From Gnetum montanum (taxonomy: Eukaryota > Streptophyta > Gnetopsida > Gnetales > Gnetaceae), in NCBI GenBank assembly GCA_015680685.1, contig MNCI01026399.1, positions 62,001 through 126,000 of the forward strand: a stretch of 64,000 bases of DNA, read 5' to 3'. The notes under the pieces were generated by a model, which was not told where the DNA came from, did no database searches, and worked only from the letters and a program-made list of their open reading frames with translations. Below, one piece after another: positions 34,741 through 46,729 of this stretch (positions within the stretch are counted from its first letter, which is position 1; each line of letters opens with the position of its first letter). Made by a program: the position numbers and the translations under genes.

Positions 34741-35667
34741 TATACAGTCCAAAATCGTCGGTGAGAGGTTGGAATGAACGGACACCGAGAGATCTACGGA
34801 TGAAACAATGAGATCCTACCTTCGCTTAAGGGTAAGTTGGAAATCAACGGAGGCAGAGTGCCTTGAATGGTCTACATGCGGATCAAATGAGGACTTCCCC
34901 GAATGTACACAATCACGGTATGTTTGGTTATACATAAACAAATGCAAAAATCGAGTGTAAACAAAATAATTTAAAAAAATGAATGTAAACTGTTTAAATA
35001 ATGAAAACAGGAAAATGTGAACAGGAAAAATAATGTAAACTGTAGGAATCTAAGCAATAATGCAAACAGTTTATATTGAGAAATAATTAGAATGTGCACC
35101 GGTCATAATGCAATTGTGGTTTGGTCGCAAGGCGGATGTTTAGCCCCGATGGATGAGAGCAGGTGTTGGGAAGATGTAGGTTTTGGATTGTAAGTGTACA
35201 GCGTCTAGTCTGTATGAAGCCCAGCATATGAGATTGATGCCCAGATCTCCTAAGTATCTCAGATTCAAATTTTTCAAACCTTGATCTAGTGGAAAAATAG
35301 GAGATTTATAGGATTTTATGCGCGAGATTCAGATTTGGGGGAAGATCAGTGGCTGCAGGGTAAGCAAACTTCAGATTGGGTGACAGGTATGTGTGTTGAC
35401 CGGATGCCAAAATGTTACAATGTACAGCGTGCAGCGTGACCCAGATCTCTTATGCTGACGTGTGTAATCCATAGCGTAAGAGCTTGATACATTGAAAAAT
35501 GCAAAATATACAAAGAATGTTAAAGTACAAGACTGGATCTACATGTCTAGCCTCCGGATCTGTAGATCTGTGTTATTTTTGCTCCGCCAAGGCCTCCAGC
35601 CTGCATGGATCTGGCTTTGATGTGTGCATAGCCTATTCCGGTGCCAGCGTCTGGCGTCCAGCATCTA

Positions 35668-35990
35668 GGGTGTTAGCGTGACCACTATCCTAAGGTGTCA
35701 GCGTGACCACTATCCCAGGGTGTCAATGTGACCACCGTCCCAGGGTGTCACCATCCTAGGGTATCAGCATGACCACCATCCCAGGGTGTCACCGTCCTAG
35801 GGTATCAGCGTGACCACCATCCCAGGGTGTCACCATCCCAAGGTGTCAGTGTGACCACCGTCCCAGGGTGTTAGCGTGACCACCATCCCAAGGTGTCAGT
35901 GTGACCACCGTCCCAGGGTGTCATCATGACCATCGTCCCAGGTTGTCAGCGTAACTATCAACGTGACCAAGGTGTCAGTGTGACTACCAT
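35668..35990 (-). repeat. 25-bp minisatellite in C2a LTR
   Basis: About a dozen head-to-tail units of the form ggtgtcagcgtgaccaccatccca, 15-26 bp long. It is noncoding and lies in U3 of the LTR. Confidence 0.85.
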
Positions 35991-35999
35991 CCAATGTTT

Positions 36000-36960
36000 A
36001 CGATGCATTTTGAGCCCATTTTTGACCTGTGAGACTCGTTTTTGAAGTGGATATGCATGCCTAAGGTCCATATGGTTCTGCTTGTCAACTTTGAGCTCAT
36101 TCGAAGGCTATTTTAGCCCTATTTTGGTTGGTGACGCTGAGCCTTATGCTGTGCAGCATGTCAGCGTGACTAACAGTGAATGACCTGAAAATAGTGCATT
36201 TTGAACCCAGTTTTGACTTGTGAGACCCATTTTCGAAGTGGATATGCATGCTTGAGGTCAAGAGGATTTTTCTTATCAAGTTTGAGCTCATTTGAAGGCT
36301 TTTTTGCCCTTTTTTAGTTGGTGACGCTGAGCCTTATGCTATGCAGCATGTTAGCGTGACTAACAACAAATGACATGAAAATAGTGCATTTTCAACCCAT
36401 TATTGACCCGTGAGGCCTATTTTTGAAGTGGATCTACATGCTTGAGGTCTAGAGGGTTCTACTTATCAAGTTTGAGCTCATTCTAAGGTTGTTTTAGCCC
36501 TTTTTTAGTTGGTAACGCTGAGCCTTACGTTGTGCAGCATGTCAGCATGACTAACAGTGAATGACCTGAAAATAGTGCATTTTGAACCTATTTTTAACCT
36601 ATGAGACCGATTTTTAGAGTGGATCTACATGCCATGGGTCATGAGGGTTCTGTGTGCCAAATTTGAGCTCATTTGGAGGCTATTTTGGGCCTGTTTTGGT
36701 TGGTGACGCTGAGCCTTACGCTATGCAGCATGTCAGCGTGACTAACAGTGAATGACCTGAAAATAATGCATTTTGAACCCATTTTTGACCTATGAGACCC
36801 ATTTTCAAAGTGGATCTGCATGCCATGGGTCATTAGGGTTCTATGTGCCAAATTTGGACTGATTTGGATGTCGTTTTGGCCCTGTTTTGGTTGGTGATGC
36901 TGAGCCTTACGCTGAGCAGCGTAAGAAAATGTAGCCAAATTATACTTAGCCAAAACCAAG
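36000..36960 (-). repeat. 190-bp tandem array (5 copies) in C2a LTR
   Basis: The segment ggtgacgctgagccttatgc recurs at about 36131, 36321, 36512, 36703 and 36894, giving a period of 189-191 bp. Each unit also holds gaaaatagtgcattttgaac and a small palindrome of the form atgctgtgcagcat. Confidence 0.88.
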
Positions 36961-37171
36961 AATTTTGAGCCCAAAAATTTTGATTTTAAATGCTGAAAGT
37001 TGATGCATCTGCCCATGGGCCCCGGGGGGATCTTACCTGTTGAATTGTGAACCATCGGGGGCTGTTTTGAAGGCCTCCAAGTTTGGTCATGTTGTACTCA
37101 TGCTTGGGTAGCCGCATGACTTAGCTTGAATCTTGTTTGAAAGTGCTAGACCAAAATTTTGTGGTGTTTCA

Positions 37172-38589
37172 TTGGTCCCTCTTTATTGACACCTGGAGGA
37201 ATCTACCCAAGAGGCGTCGACAAAGAAGTACAAAACACCACAAACAACTGGGTATCAAGCATTGCTCTGTGGCACTTGGCCAGATGTCATCGCACCGTGT
37301 TTAGAAGTACATGGGATCAAGAAATGTGGTTTTGAGATGTATAGGGAGAAGGTTTGTTACTATGGGATCGGGGATTGATGAAGGGATGATTTTGTTTAAC
37401 TGTGAGAAGGGGAATGCTCTTGTGTGAACACATCATGTTGGTCCTTGTCAATAGCCAGTATCTAGTGGACTTGGGACCAAGGCATGAGACGTGCGTCCTT
37501 TGGAGGAACGAGACTCTTGTATCATGTTTAAGAGACTCGTTGTCACAACCAAAGCCACGCGGTGAGGTGGTGTGTTCTTTGGAGAAACAGGACCCTTGTT
37601 GAGTGTCAAAGGAAACTCGTTGTCCAATAGCCAAAGCCACATGGCGGGATGCAACATGATTGTTTAAGACACAAGTGTTTTCTCCCAAGACAAGTATCTT
37701 CCTGCCTAGGGCTTGTATGGGAAGTGCCAAGGGTCTTGTGATGGATTTTTCTCTTTGATTTTTTGTATTTTTTTTTTGTTTGTGTTTTTTTTTTGTGGGA
37801 AGAACATTTTTTTTTTGTTGTACTCATGCTCGTGTGCTTGTAATTGTATCATGGGCTATGCTGTGTTGCGCAACTGCCTGGAGAGTTACAATGTGCAACA
37901 ATGTGGTTCAAGTTTGGGGGTGACTGGGATGTATCTGGGAAATGGGTAGAGAGAACATGTTAAAGAATAAGGGATGTTTGAGGAACTGGGAATGTACTTG
38001 TGAATGGTTTGATTATCCTGGTTACATGCATCAGGAGAAATGTGGTACCTTGTCACTGTGATGAAGTGCATTTGTGTATGAACACCTCTAGGTGTCATCC
38101 TATAAACACAACTCCAAGAAGACAAGAAAACCCCAAGTAAATGAGTTAGCTTAACACTTTAAACATGGATGCAACCGATGAGATGGAGATACCACGTGCA
38201 ACCGTAGGCAAACAAAATTGAGTAGCAACAATGTTATCAGAGTCCATGTGATGAATTCATTGAGCAAGTTGATGATGACATGTCATTTGATTACAGCAAT
38301 AGATTAGTAGGCCAGCGAGGAAGTTGCTAGTTTATAGTCTTGACGGACTGCCGTGGGTTAGATTTACATCATAACCCGTTGGACATTGCCAATTTAGCGT
38401 CATAGCAAACAGTGCAATGCTAGTTTATAGTCGTGGTGGACTATGGAGAGGCGAGCTAGTTTATAGTCTTAGCAGACTCTGTCAGATAAGAGCGTGGTAG
38501 TTTATTGTCATTCCAGATGATCTGTGGTATCAGTTTAACATCATGATTCTAGAACAAATCTATGGTATCAGTATACCATCATGATACCA
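37172..38589 (-). mobile_element. C2a 3' noncoding region
   Basis: Lies between integrase and the 3' LTR. It contains a degenerate duplication of about 80 bp (actcgttgtc...caaagccac at 37535 and 37614), a T-rich run at 37750-37820, and three copies of tagtttatagtc (38330, 38423, 38459). No protein domain is recognised. Open frames of 60-137 codons here run on both strands and look like chance. Confidence 0.6.
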
Positions 38590-39530
38590 GGACGAATGCA
38601 TACCTTAGGCTTTGTTCAGACATAAAATGGCTTGAGGTACATGTGATTTGTTGGATGAGCAAGCTCATTACCGTCCATATCAACTAGTTTAAATGCCCCA
38701 TTTTCATATGCTTTGGTGACTAAGTAAGACCCTTCCCAGTTGGCCTAGAATTTGTCCGTGTGTTCATGGACTGCCTTGAGGACAAGGTCACCTTCCTTGA
38801 TCAGGCGCTTGTGAATGTCATGTTGATGTCGTCATCGTTGTTGCTTCTGGTACCACTCGATTTGATCCAATGTGCATGTTCGTTCCTCCTCCACTGAGTC
38901 AAGGTCAACAATGTGCAAGTCATTGTTTTGACTTTCATTAAGAAGTCCTAAGAGTGTGATCCGCAATGAAGGTATCTGCAACTCCAAAGGTAAAACAGCT
39001 TCTGAACCATAAACAAGACTGTATGGTGTTTTACCTGTGGATGTTCTGTGCATCGTTCGATATGCCAATAGCGCATACAGTAGTTGTTCGTGCCATCTTC
39101 TTTTGCTTTGATTAAGCATTTTCTTGAGCACCATGATGACCATTTTATTCGTGGATTCTGCTTGACCATTGCTCTGAGGATAGTATGGTGATGAAAATGA
39201 ATGTTTGATGCCTAGGCTCTCACAAAAGGTTTTGGTTTCGACACTGCTGAACTGTGGCCCATTATCAGTGATTATAGTCATTGGAATGCCAAAATGAGTC
39301 ATAATGTTTTCAAGGATGAAGTTGCATACTTGTTTTGATGTGGTCTTCCTAAGAGGAATAGCTTCCACCCATTTTGTGAAATATTTCGTTGCAGTTATAA
39401 TGAAGTTATGTCCTGCGGAAGATGGGGGAGTTATTGGTCCTATGATGTCTAACCCCCATTTCTGGAAAGGCCATATGATTTGAGCTGTATGCAACTTGTT
39501 AGGTGGTACATGTATAAGATTACCATGTTT
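38590..39530 (-). pseudogene. C2a integrase (Tat type), nearly open
   Basis: Catalytic core at 39494-38832 is open for 220 codons: WGLDIIGPITPPSSAGHN (first aspartate), KYFTKWVEAIPLR, FGIPMTIITDNGPQF (second aspartate), then YYPQSNGQAEST (catalytic glutamate), so the DD35E triad is intact. LLAYRTMHRTSTGKTPYSLVYG follows. Past a stop, 38831-38590 carries KEGDLVLKAVHEHTDKF and NWEGSYLVTKAY, the GPY/F C-terminal module. It is characteristic of the Tat clade. Flanking stops (near 38829 and 38741) prevent a complete polyprotein. Confidence 0.88.
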
Positions 39531-40073
39531 TTAACAGATGCTACATGTTTTGACTTTGGAGAAACAGTCGTACTCCATGTGCGGCCAATAGTAGCCTAAA
39601 CATCTGATTTTGGTTGCCATTGCCTTGGGTGCTATGTGCCCTCCACAAAGTCCTTCATGACCTTGCTCCACGATGGTTTGGCCATCGTTGCTACTAACGC
39701 ACACTAACAAAATGCCTCCATAGGATTTGCGACATAGCGTGTCCCCTACTAGGGCATACTGCCGAGAGCATTTCCGTACTACATCCTTCTGAGCATTCGT
39801 TAGATGTTGAGGTGGTTCACCATGTAGAAGGTACTCCTTTATGTCATCGTACCATTCCACGGCATGTGTTGTGTTAACGGATGCTATGGGTAGTTCATTG
39901 AGAGCATCAGTTATAGGCTTGGCACAACTCATTATGGAACTGGGCAACGCGTGAAACATGTCAGGTGAAATGTTTAGGGCTAATGTTGCAAGTGCTTCTG
40001 CAATGATATTGTCACTTCTGGAAACGTGTTGCACATCTACGCTTGTGAATTGTTTCAATAGGTGCTTTACCAA
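39531..40073 (-). pseudogene. C2a second RNase H tail and integrase zinc region
   Basis: The open segment of 180 codons begins with VKHLLKQFTSVDVQHVSRSD and NIIAEALATLALN, the end of an archaeal-type RNase H. It then runs through GDTLCRKSYGGILLVCV and HEGLCGGHIAPKAM to YYWPHMEYDCFSKVKTCSIC, the HHCC zinc-binding module of integrase. It belongs to the same polyprotein as 38832-39494. One stop (39531) separates the two. Confidence 0.85.
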
Positions 40074-40330
40074 GTCACAGTATGGTTATAAATGTAAAGC
40101 TTTACATGTGTACACATCTGTGACCTGATTGATGACCAACTGTGAGTCGCCTCTAACTATGAGCCGTGTGGTTTCTGAAGTTAGTGCTTCCATGAGACCT
40201 CTAAGAATACCTTTGTACTCTGCTACGTTGTTAGTACAAAGAAAGTTTAAACAATAAGCAAAGGGTTGGATCTCCCCAGAGGGATATGTGATAACTGTTG
40301 TAGCACTTCCTCCTCAGGAGGTCAATGCTC
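40074..40330 (-). pseudogene. C2a second (archaeal-type) RNase H core
   Basis: Translation gives FDGALTS (end of the next segment), a stop, then GGSATTVITYPSGEIQ, NNVAEYKGILRGLMEAL and IVRGDSQLVINQV. The DG...E...D acidic pattern and NxAEY motif identify an additional RNase H beyond the normal Gypsy one. Two RNase H domains in one pol is a known Tat-lineage trait. Stops are at about 40314 and 40090. Confidence 0.85.
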
Positions 40331-41750
40331 CATCAAAGTTTAAGATTGCATCGTAGTTATCAGGTACTGTGTCTATTGTGTTTACGTTATCATCGGAAAA
40401 CTTTGGGTTGATCACTGCTTGGTCTTGCATCGGCAATGCGGTCATTTGATTGACTATAGCTTGTCCTTTAACTGATGATTGAGCTATGTAGTGTAGGTCA
40501 AACTCAGCAATCATCGCTTTCCATCTAGCTATCTTGCTTGATTCATATATGTTGTTCATGATAGCTCTGAGTACGTTGTCTTTACAGATGATATTAACTT
40601 GGTTACGGAAGAGATAATGTTGCCACTTTTTTAAAGAAAAGATAAGGGCAAAGCATGACCTCTCCACGTCGTTGTAACGTTGTTCGTAGGCTACTAATGC
40701 ATGGCTCAAGTAGTAAACAAGGATTTCAGTTTCATCCTCACGTTTCTGACAAAGCATAGATGCGATGGATGAATCGGATGTTGCAAGGTAGATGTAAAAT
40801 GGTTTATTATTCTGTGGTGGATGAACAGTTGGTAGTTGAGCTAGTGTCGTTTTGATATTGTCAAAGGCTTCTTGGCATTGTGGAGTCCATTTAAAATGGA
40901 CATTCTTGTGTAATAAGTGTTGCATAGGCCTCAACTTATCCATCGATTTTTCAATGAAACGTCTGATAAACTGTAATCTACCTTGTAGACCGCAAAGTTC
41001 AGTAAGGTTGCTAGGTGGTTTCAAGTTTGTTATTGTCTTAACCTTATCCGAATCTACTCGTATCCCTGTCTCAGATACAATGAATCCAAGCATTTTTCCT
41101 GTTTTGACCCCAAAGACACATTTCTTCGGGTTGAGTCTAAGCTCGTATTTTAGACAACGTTTCAATACCAAGTCGAGGTCTTGTACATGTTGCTCAGTTG
41201 TTTTTTATTTGACCACGATATCATCTACATAGTCATTGAGTAAGTTGAACATGTAATCACTAAAGATGAATGTCATCGCTCGTTGATACGTAGCCCCAAC
41301 GTTCTTGAGACCGAATGACATCATTGTATAACAAAATGTACCCCATGGTGTCATAAAGGTTGTCCTGAGTTGATGTTCGGGATTGATCCTAATCTGGTTG
41401 TATCCTGAAAAGCCATCCATAAAGGATAACAATGCATGCCCAGCAATTGAATCAACAAGTTGATCAATGCTAGGTAGCGGGAAGTCATCTTTTATGGTTG
41501 CAACGTTGAAGTCACGGAAGTCAATACATAGACGAATGCTCCTGTTTTTCTTTGGAACTATAACCATGTTGAATACCCATTCAGCGTAGTCCACAGCTTG
41601 AATGAAACCAGCTTGATAAAGCTTCGTGATCTCATTACGAACTACCAATGCTACTTCAGGCTTGACCTTACGTGCTTTTTGTTTCACTGGTCTTAGTTTT
41701 GGATCAAGTATAATGTTATGCTGGACTATTTGAGGGTCAAGCCCAGGCAT
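40314..41750 (-). pseudogene. C2a reverse transcriptase and Gypsy RNase H
   Basis: 41750-41205 is open and contains the RT core: KLYQAGFIQAVDYAEWVFN, IRLCIDFRDFNVATIKDDFP, FMDGFSGYNQIRINPEHQ, SFGLKNVGATYQRAM and the catalytic NDYVDDIVVK. After a stop near 41205 the frame continues (41171-40314, 285 codons) with KCVFGVKTGKMLGFIVSETG, the thumb and connection (GRLQFIRRFIEK), then RNase H (PFYIYLATSDSSIASMLC, SHALVAYEQRYNDVERSCFA). The YVDD box is intact. Only a few stops separate it from coding capacity, so C2a pol is younger than A1 or B. Confidence 0.9.
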
Positions 41751-42250
41751 GTCAGTGTAAGATCAAGCAAATGCTTTCATGTTATCTTTTAGCACTCGAG
41801 CTATGTCACTGGTAAGGTGTGGATTTAACAGAGCACTTAGTTTTAAAATTTTAACCTCGCCATCTAACGTGGTTATGAGAGTTTTGGCTAGGGGATCTTC
41901 GGTGATGTTATCGGCTTCTAGGTCCAGAGATTTTGTCATTCCTTTAAAGCAATCTAATGTTTCTTGGGTTGATGCCACTAAATTATCGTATGTTGGGGAG
42001 TCTAAATCAATGAACTCTTGATTGATTTCTCGTTTAATTGCTCCATGTGATCCATTGATAGAAAACGGTATGAAGAGTTGCTTGCTATCCATGTGTTTGC
42101 TCCTGCCAATGAAACAGGGAGCTATGTCAGCGAGGATGAGTTTTCTTCTTTTCTTAAAAAAAATTTGATTTTATGTTTAAATGTAACCGATGTTACACCA
42201 AGGGTAGTTTACCATCATGTCGAGATGTATAGCAATTTAAAGCCATACCA
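41751..42250 (-). pseudogene. C2a polyprotein segment upstream of reverse transcriptase
   Basis: Open for 109 codons (42092-41763): FIPFSINGSHGAI, a D/E-rich part and LLNPHLTSDIARVLKDNMKAFA, the usual helix ahead of reverse transcriptase in Tat polyproteins. A stop at 41760 separates it from RT. Upstream, to about 42250, reading frames become fragmentary (an AWYGFKLLYIST piece near 42230). The protease and gag expected further upstream are not here. Confidence 0.65.
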
Positions 42251-42489
42251 GGCTGGGGGTGGTAGTTTAAGGCCATGTGTGTACAAGAATTTAAAATATA
42301 TATTTTTTATCTTATATTTTATTATTATTTTGTATATATTTTTTTTATTTTTAAAGTTTAAGGTTCGGGCATTGATAAAAGAAAAGGGGGTCAACGTAAC
42401 CAAGGATAACATTATATATTTTATTTTAGTTTGGTGTTGCCCAAAAGGGGTCAGCGTAATCAAAAAGGGGAAAATTAAAAAGATTTGAT
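42251..42489 (+). other. AT-rich junction, no gene seen
   Basis: Poly-T and AT-rich stretches (42290-42360) join C2a pol to the repeat region. No recognised feature. Confidence 0.5.
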
Positions 42490-42550
42490 CAGTAAAAGTA
42501 AAAGTCATTTCATCATTTTACAGCGTGATTACTGAAAGTAGGAAACAGCG

Positions 42551-42708
42551 GCAGCGTAAGCAAGGTGGGCAGCGTATAGCAAGCATCAGAGGCAAAATCA
42601 GGGTGTGTACGACAGCGTATAGTGTCCTGGCAGCGTAAGCAAGGTGGGCAGCGTATAGCAAGCATCAGAGGCAAAATCAGGGTGTGTACGACAGCGTATA
42701 GTGTCCTA
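42551..42708 (+). repeat. 79-bp tandem duplication
   Basis: gcagcgtaagcaaggtgggc begins at 42551 and again at 42630. The two copies run together without a spacer. Confidence 0.9.
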
Positions 42709-43499
42709 GGGGAGAGCGTGAGTAACTACTGCACCCAGATCTGCAACATTCAGAGCCAAATCTGCAGCTACAGTGTCCAAATCTATAGCGTACAGGGCAG
42801 AATGAGTAAAGGCAAACAAAACAAGGGTAAGGGAAAGAAGGAGGCGATGCTAGCGTTCGTGGAGGAAAGCGAGGAGATGCTTTAATGCCTTCCTCAGCCC
42901 AGGATCCCTTCATGGACAGGATCCTTGCACCGGTACGCTCCCGTTTCATATTTCATAGCTTTTTCTTGCTATTATATTTTTTTTGTTATTGTTTCCATGT
43001 GTATGTCCCATGTGTATTATATCAGCGTATGTGAGAAACGGTCTGTTTTGGGAAAGAAATTTTTTTTATGTGAATGGTATCTTCCGTGTGATTTGATTTC
43101 GTTAACGTAAGTAGCTAACTTCTGGAGTGCGTTGTCCCTGATGTCCATTTTTCTTGGGCCTGATCGTTTTGATTTATAAGCGTAAGCGATGTGTGTCCAT
43201 AGGCAGCATGAATGGTGTATTTTGTTTCAGGTAGGACCAGGTTTCTGCAATTTCTACTCATCGTGATTTGTAGGGTCTGCATCTCTAAAGTTAGTTGCAT
43301 TTCTAAGGCCTATAAATGAGTGAATGCCTGATTTTTTGAGATCGTGGATGTTTCTTGCCTCAATCAGCGTGAGTTCATAGGTGGAATTATTCTCATTGTG
43401 CATACAGGGCCTCATCCAGCATGAGTACATGACTCAAAGATCAGCATGAATGTGGTGCTAAGATTAGGGTTAGCATGAGTACAGGAGCAAGCATTAGCG

Positions 43500-43985
43500 T
43501 GAGTGCCTACCCCAACGTCAGCGTGAGTTTATCTACATGAATGAAGGGCCAAAATCAGTGTTGAGTGAATACAGAACAATAGGCAGCATGAGTAAAGGGC
43601 CAAAATCAATGAGTGAATACAGGACAATAGGCAGTTATAGGACAATAGGCAGCGTGAGTAAAGGGCCAAAATCAGCATGAGTGAATACAACAATAGGCAG
43701 CGCGAGTAAAGGGCCATAATCAGCATGAGTAAATACAAGACAATAGGCAGCGTGAGTAAAGGGCCAAAATTAGCATGAGTGAATACAACAATAGGCAGCG
43801 TGAGTAAAGGGCCAAAATCAGCGTGAGTAAATACAAGACAATAGGCAGCGTGAGTAAAGAACCAAAATCAGCGTTGAGTGAATACAGGACAATAGGCAAC
43901 ATGAGTAAAGGGCCAAAATCCGTGTGAGTGAATACAGGACCATAGGCAGTGTGAGTTTCGAATGTGCAGCGTGAGTGTTTATACC
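43500..43985 (+). repeat. About 50-bp minisatellite
   Basis: Nine or so units of the form caataggcagcgtgagtaaa plus gggccaaaatcagcatgagt and gaatacaa(gga), 48-58 bp each. Confidence 0.85.
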
Positions 43986-44629
43986 CATACTCATGACATG
44001 AATCATTTTTGTTTACTGGTGAGTGTATTTTAGCAGTGTATTTTAGCATTGGTGAGTGTATTTTAGCAGTGTAGTTTAGCACAATACTTGGCAGTGTATT
44101 TCAGCGCAATACCCCTAAGTTGCAGCGTGAGTATCTCTTAGCTTTTGGCGTGAATAGCAGATGTGGGCATCAGTGTTGATGGGCATAACTTGATTTGGCC
44201 TTACGGCACGATTATGAATTATTTTTATTTATCTCAAGTCTTGTGTGCCGCATGAGCATGAGTTGTTGCCCTCGTTTCTATTGCAACGTGAGTTTTTCGA
44301 TTTGGGCTGTCAAACGTGAGTGTTGTAAAACTATCAGTGCGAGTTAGGTTTCAACTTGGCAGCGTGGGCTATTGAACCAAAATCAGTGTGACTTAGGCCT
44401 CTAATCTAGGTAGCGCAAACGGTGGTATTGTTGTTGATACTCAGCCTGAGTTTTGGTTTATTTTATTGTAAGTCACTGTCATCCTATGTAGAAGGAAATA
44501 GTCATCTCTATTTTCTAATGTCTAATTTATGCAATTTAATTCTTCTATTAATCTCATAGTATAGGATTCAGTACTTGTTGCTTTTTCCGAAGTAGTTAAA
44601 TTCATAAAACTCTCTGAATTTTTTTCCGA

Positions 44630-45115
44630 GTGTGCCTGCTAGGAATACGGTGTCTTTGGATAGCCGTAATTTCAGGGGTTCACAAGGGGTTCACAACATG
44701 GGTATCGTTGGGAGGCATTCAGACTTTTGGGACAAATGCAATTGGACAAGTGTGAAGGGAAATCCAAGCGCTTATTCTAGCCTCCCCTCTGCATGTATCA
44801 AATTAGCACTCTCATAGTCAAGTGTTCAAATATGGGTTCCTGCATGATACTGTTGCAAATAATTCCATAATAGGTGTGTATGAAAAGTGTGGAGATATTG
44901 AAATGACATTTAAGGTTTTTGACAACATTTCAGGTGCCTCTGTCATATCATATAGCTCAATAATTGTACCAAATGCTATTCATGGTCTCTGTGGGGATAC
45001 TCTTTAAGTTGTTTCAAGATGCTCAGAAATCTATTATGAAATCTGCTAAATTAATCTTTATGGCTGTGCTCATTATTTGTTCCTATTTAGGATGGGTTAA
45101 CTCTGTAACAAACTA
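44630..45115 (+). pseudogene. PPR protein pseudogene fragment
   Basis: Translated pieces match pentatricopeptide-repeat (PLS-type) proteins, organelle RNA-binding proteins. They are PARNTVS (the usual end of a repeat), NPSAYSSLPSACIKLAL, then KYGFLHDTVANNSIIGVYEK, CGDIEMTFKVFDNISGASVI and IHGLCGDTL. After a frame shift near 45004 comes KLFQDAQKSIMKS and FMAVLIICSYLGWV. About 160 residues, covering roughly four repeats, are readable. A frameshift or stop near 44815 and another near 45004 break it. There is no start and no C-terminal E/DYW domain, so it is a captured or leftover gene fragment surrounded by retroelements. Confidence 0.85.
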
Positions 45116-46665
45116 ATATCAAATTACAGTTAGTGAGACAAACTAACTGATGTTAAGGATCATCAAAGAAGTTATTATTGATTTTTATAATTGGCAATTT
45201 CAATGATGCATTCAAAACTCAAGATTATTGAAGGCCAGTTATTTTTATTCGTTCAAAATACATTACATTTCACTAAAAGTTCCAAGCAACAAAATGAAAT
45301 GAACTTTTCTCTGTTACCATATTTGCCATCGTGGGAAGAGTGAATAACAGGAAAAGGATACTCACTATCGTCGGTTACCAAAATCATTGAACTTTGTTTT
45401 AAAAGATATTCTATTTTCTTTTGAACATTGCCAAGAAAGAATTATTGCCCTAGGGCAGTCTTTCAAGTAAATCTAGCATTAATTTTGGCCTGGAGGGAGG
45501 GGAGTGTATTTTGCTATGCAATAAATTTGCAATGGGTACGTACCAATGAAATTTTGTCTGGATTTGTACTTATACATCGAAATCATCGTCTTACCTTACC
45601 TCGTATTGTTTTTGCGTTTTTAGTGGCGTCTGCGTTTTGCATTAAAATCGTACGTATCTTCGCCTGTTCTGAATTATATCAGAAATTTCATTTCGTTGTT
45701 AAGTGACAAGCAAGCGATCACGATTCGTGGCATCGGCATGAGACAGATCAGAGAAAACCAAGGAGTACGAATAAATAAACAACACTGTTGTAACCGAAGG
45801 CCGAAGGGGCAAGCATGGGTCATGCAGAAATCGAGTTTTGAACTAGCCTGCAAGGAAAACATTGCATTTGCATGGATTCGCCTGCCTTTGGGAGCACCAA
45901 AGGTTCCGCGATGACACGCACATTCACGCGTGTTTATTTTTCATGGCTGGTCCTTTTTTTTTCTCATGTCTCTGCCGAAAAAAGAAAAAAAAATAGAACA
46001 GGGTCATCGTCATGGGTCATGAGTTATGAACATGATGATAGATGGATGCTTGTTCAACTATATTAAAAATCTGTTTGCTTATAAAGCAACGATCCCCACT
46101 AGCACATGGCCAATTGCCTTATGCAAGCTCATGGTGCTCTGTTTCTACTTTCCCCTTTATCATGACTACTGTTTAAAATAATTTCAGTTCATTAAAATAA
46201 TGTAACACAACCTTTTATATCATGCTATATTATCGAGATAAATTACCTTATATTAGTTTTATATAAAAGAAAATTAACATTGTGCTTTATTAAATTGGTG
46301 ATTTATTACACTGATTGTCTGTGTAAAATATATATTTTATCTAGTCCAACGATAAAATATTGATGCCGAAAATCACATGTTTTGATGTATTTTAGCGCAA
46401 AACGTAAGCGTGAGTTACTTTTCCAGCATCTAAGATAATGTGCTTTTCCAGCATCTAAGATAATGTGAACTAATTGCCATTTTACCTATGGTTGTAACAT
46501 AAGCTAACCCTCCTTCAATGATGTTTTTGTTCAAGCCATCCCCAACGCATTTTATAAAATATTTGCAAGCGCTCCTAGTGCTAATTTGTTTAGATGCCAA
46601 CGGTAAACTAATTTGTCTAAGTGTCCGTGTGAATACTAAAAATCTGTCAAAGTTTCCAATGTGTG
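45116..46665 (+). other. AT-rich DNA without recognised gene
   Basis: No domain recognised. Short open frames (45428-45706 and 45696-45914) lack support. A 25-bp duplication (cttttccagcatctaagata... at 46418 and 46443) is present. A phrase near 46388 (tgtattttagcgcaa) resembles 44095 (tgtatttcagcgcaa). Confidence 0.5.
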
Positions 46666-46729
46666 AACACTGAAAATTTGTCTAAGTGGTGGATTGAGTA
46701 TGGTGTCAATTTAGGTACCTATATTTGGC

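Larger units (their letters stand above)
34741..37171 (-). repeat. C2a 3' LTR (family C, 2.4 kb, minus strand)
   Basis: On the minus strand it starts TGAAACACCACAAAATTTTG (37171 downward) after a polypurine-like aaagagggaccaa, and ends GGACTGTATA at 34741, with the final CA decayed to TA. The R-U5 part (34741-35160) aligns with C2b 49180-49600. Length is inflated by two tandem arrays (35668-35990 and 36000-36960). A TATA-like motif lies on the minus strand near 35292. Confidence 0.83.
42490..44460 (-). repeat. CAGCGTGAG-rich repeat region (LTR-like U3 remnant)
   Basis: Dense in cagcgtaagc / cagcgtgagt motifs, the same word and orientation as the U3 of C2a and C2b. Contains an exact or nearly exact 79-bp tandem duplication (42551-42708), a minisatellite at 43500-43985 and a run of gtgtattttagcagt copies (44025-44100). 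A small open frame at 42800-42885 (lysine- and glutamate-rich) has no recognised domain. It may be a C-related LTR fragment, but LTR ends were not found. Confidence 0.5.

Noticed and set aside
37317-37730. 137-codon minus-strand open frame in C2a's 3' region
   Set aside because: It runs across a degenerate tandem duplication and overlaps open frames in other phases; no domain.
39531-42092. Long plus-strand open frames opposite C2a pol (for example 40852-41232)
   Set aside because: They are the antisense of a recognised reverse transcriptase and RNase H and have no domain of their own.
42800-42885. Small open frame with lysine/glutamate-rich sequence
   Set aside because: Too short, inside repeat-rich DNA, no start context or homologue recognised.
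43500-43985. Possible CRISPR-like array
   Set aside because: The repeats are head-to-tail units without unique spacers, in plant nuclear DNA; it is a minisatellite.
45428-45914. Overlapping open frames as a host gene
   Set aside because: No domain, no splice pattern and no homologue recognised.
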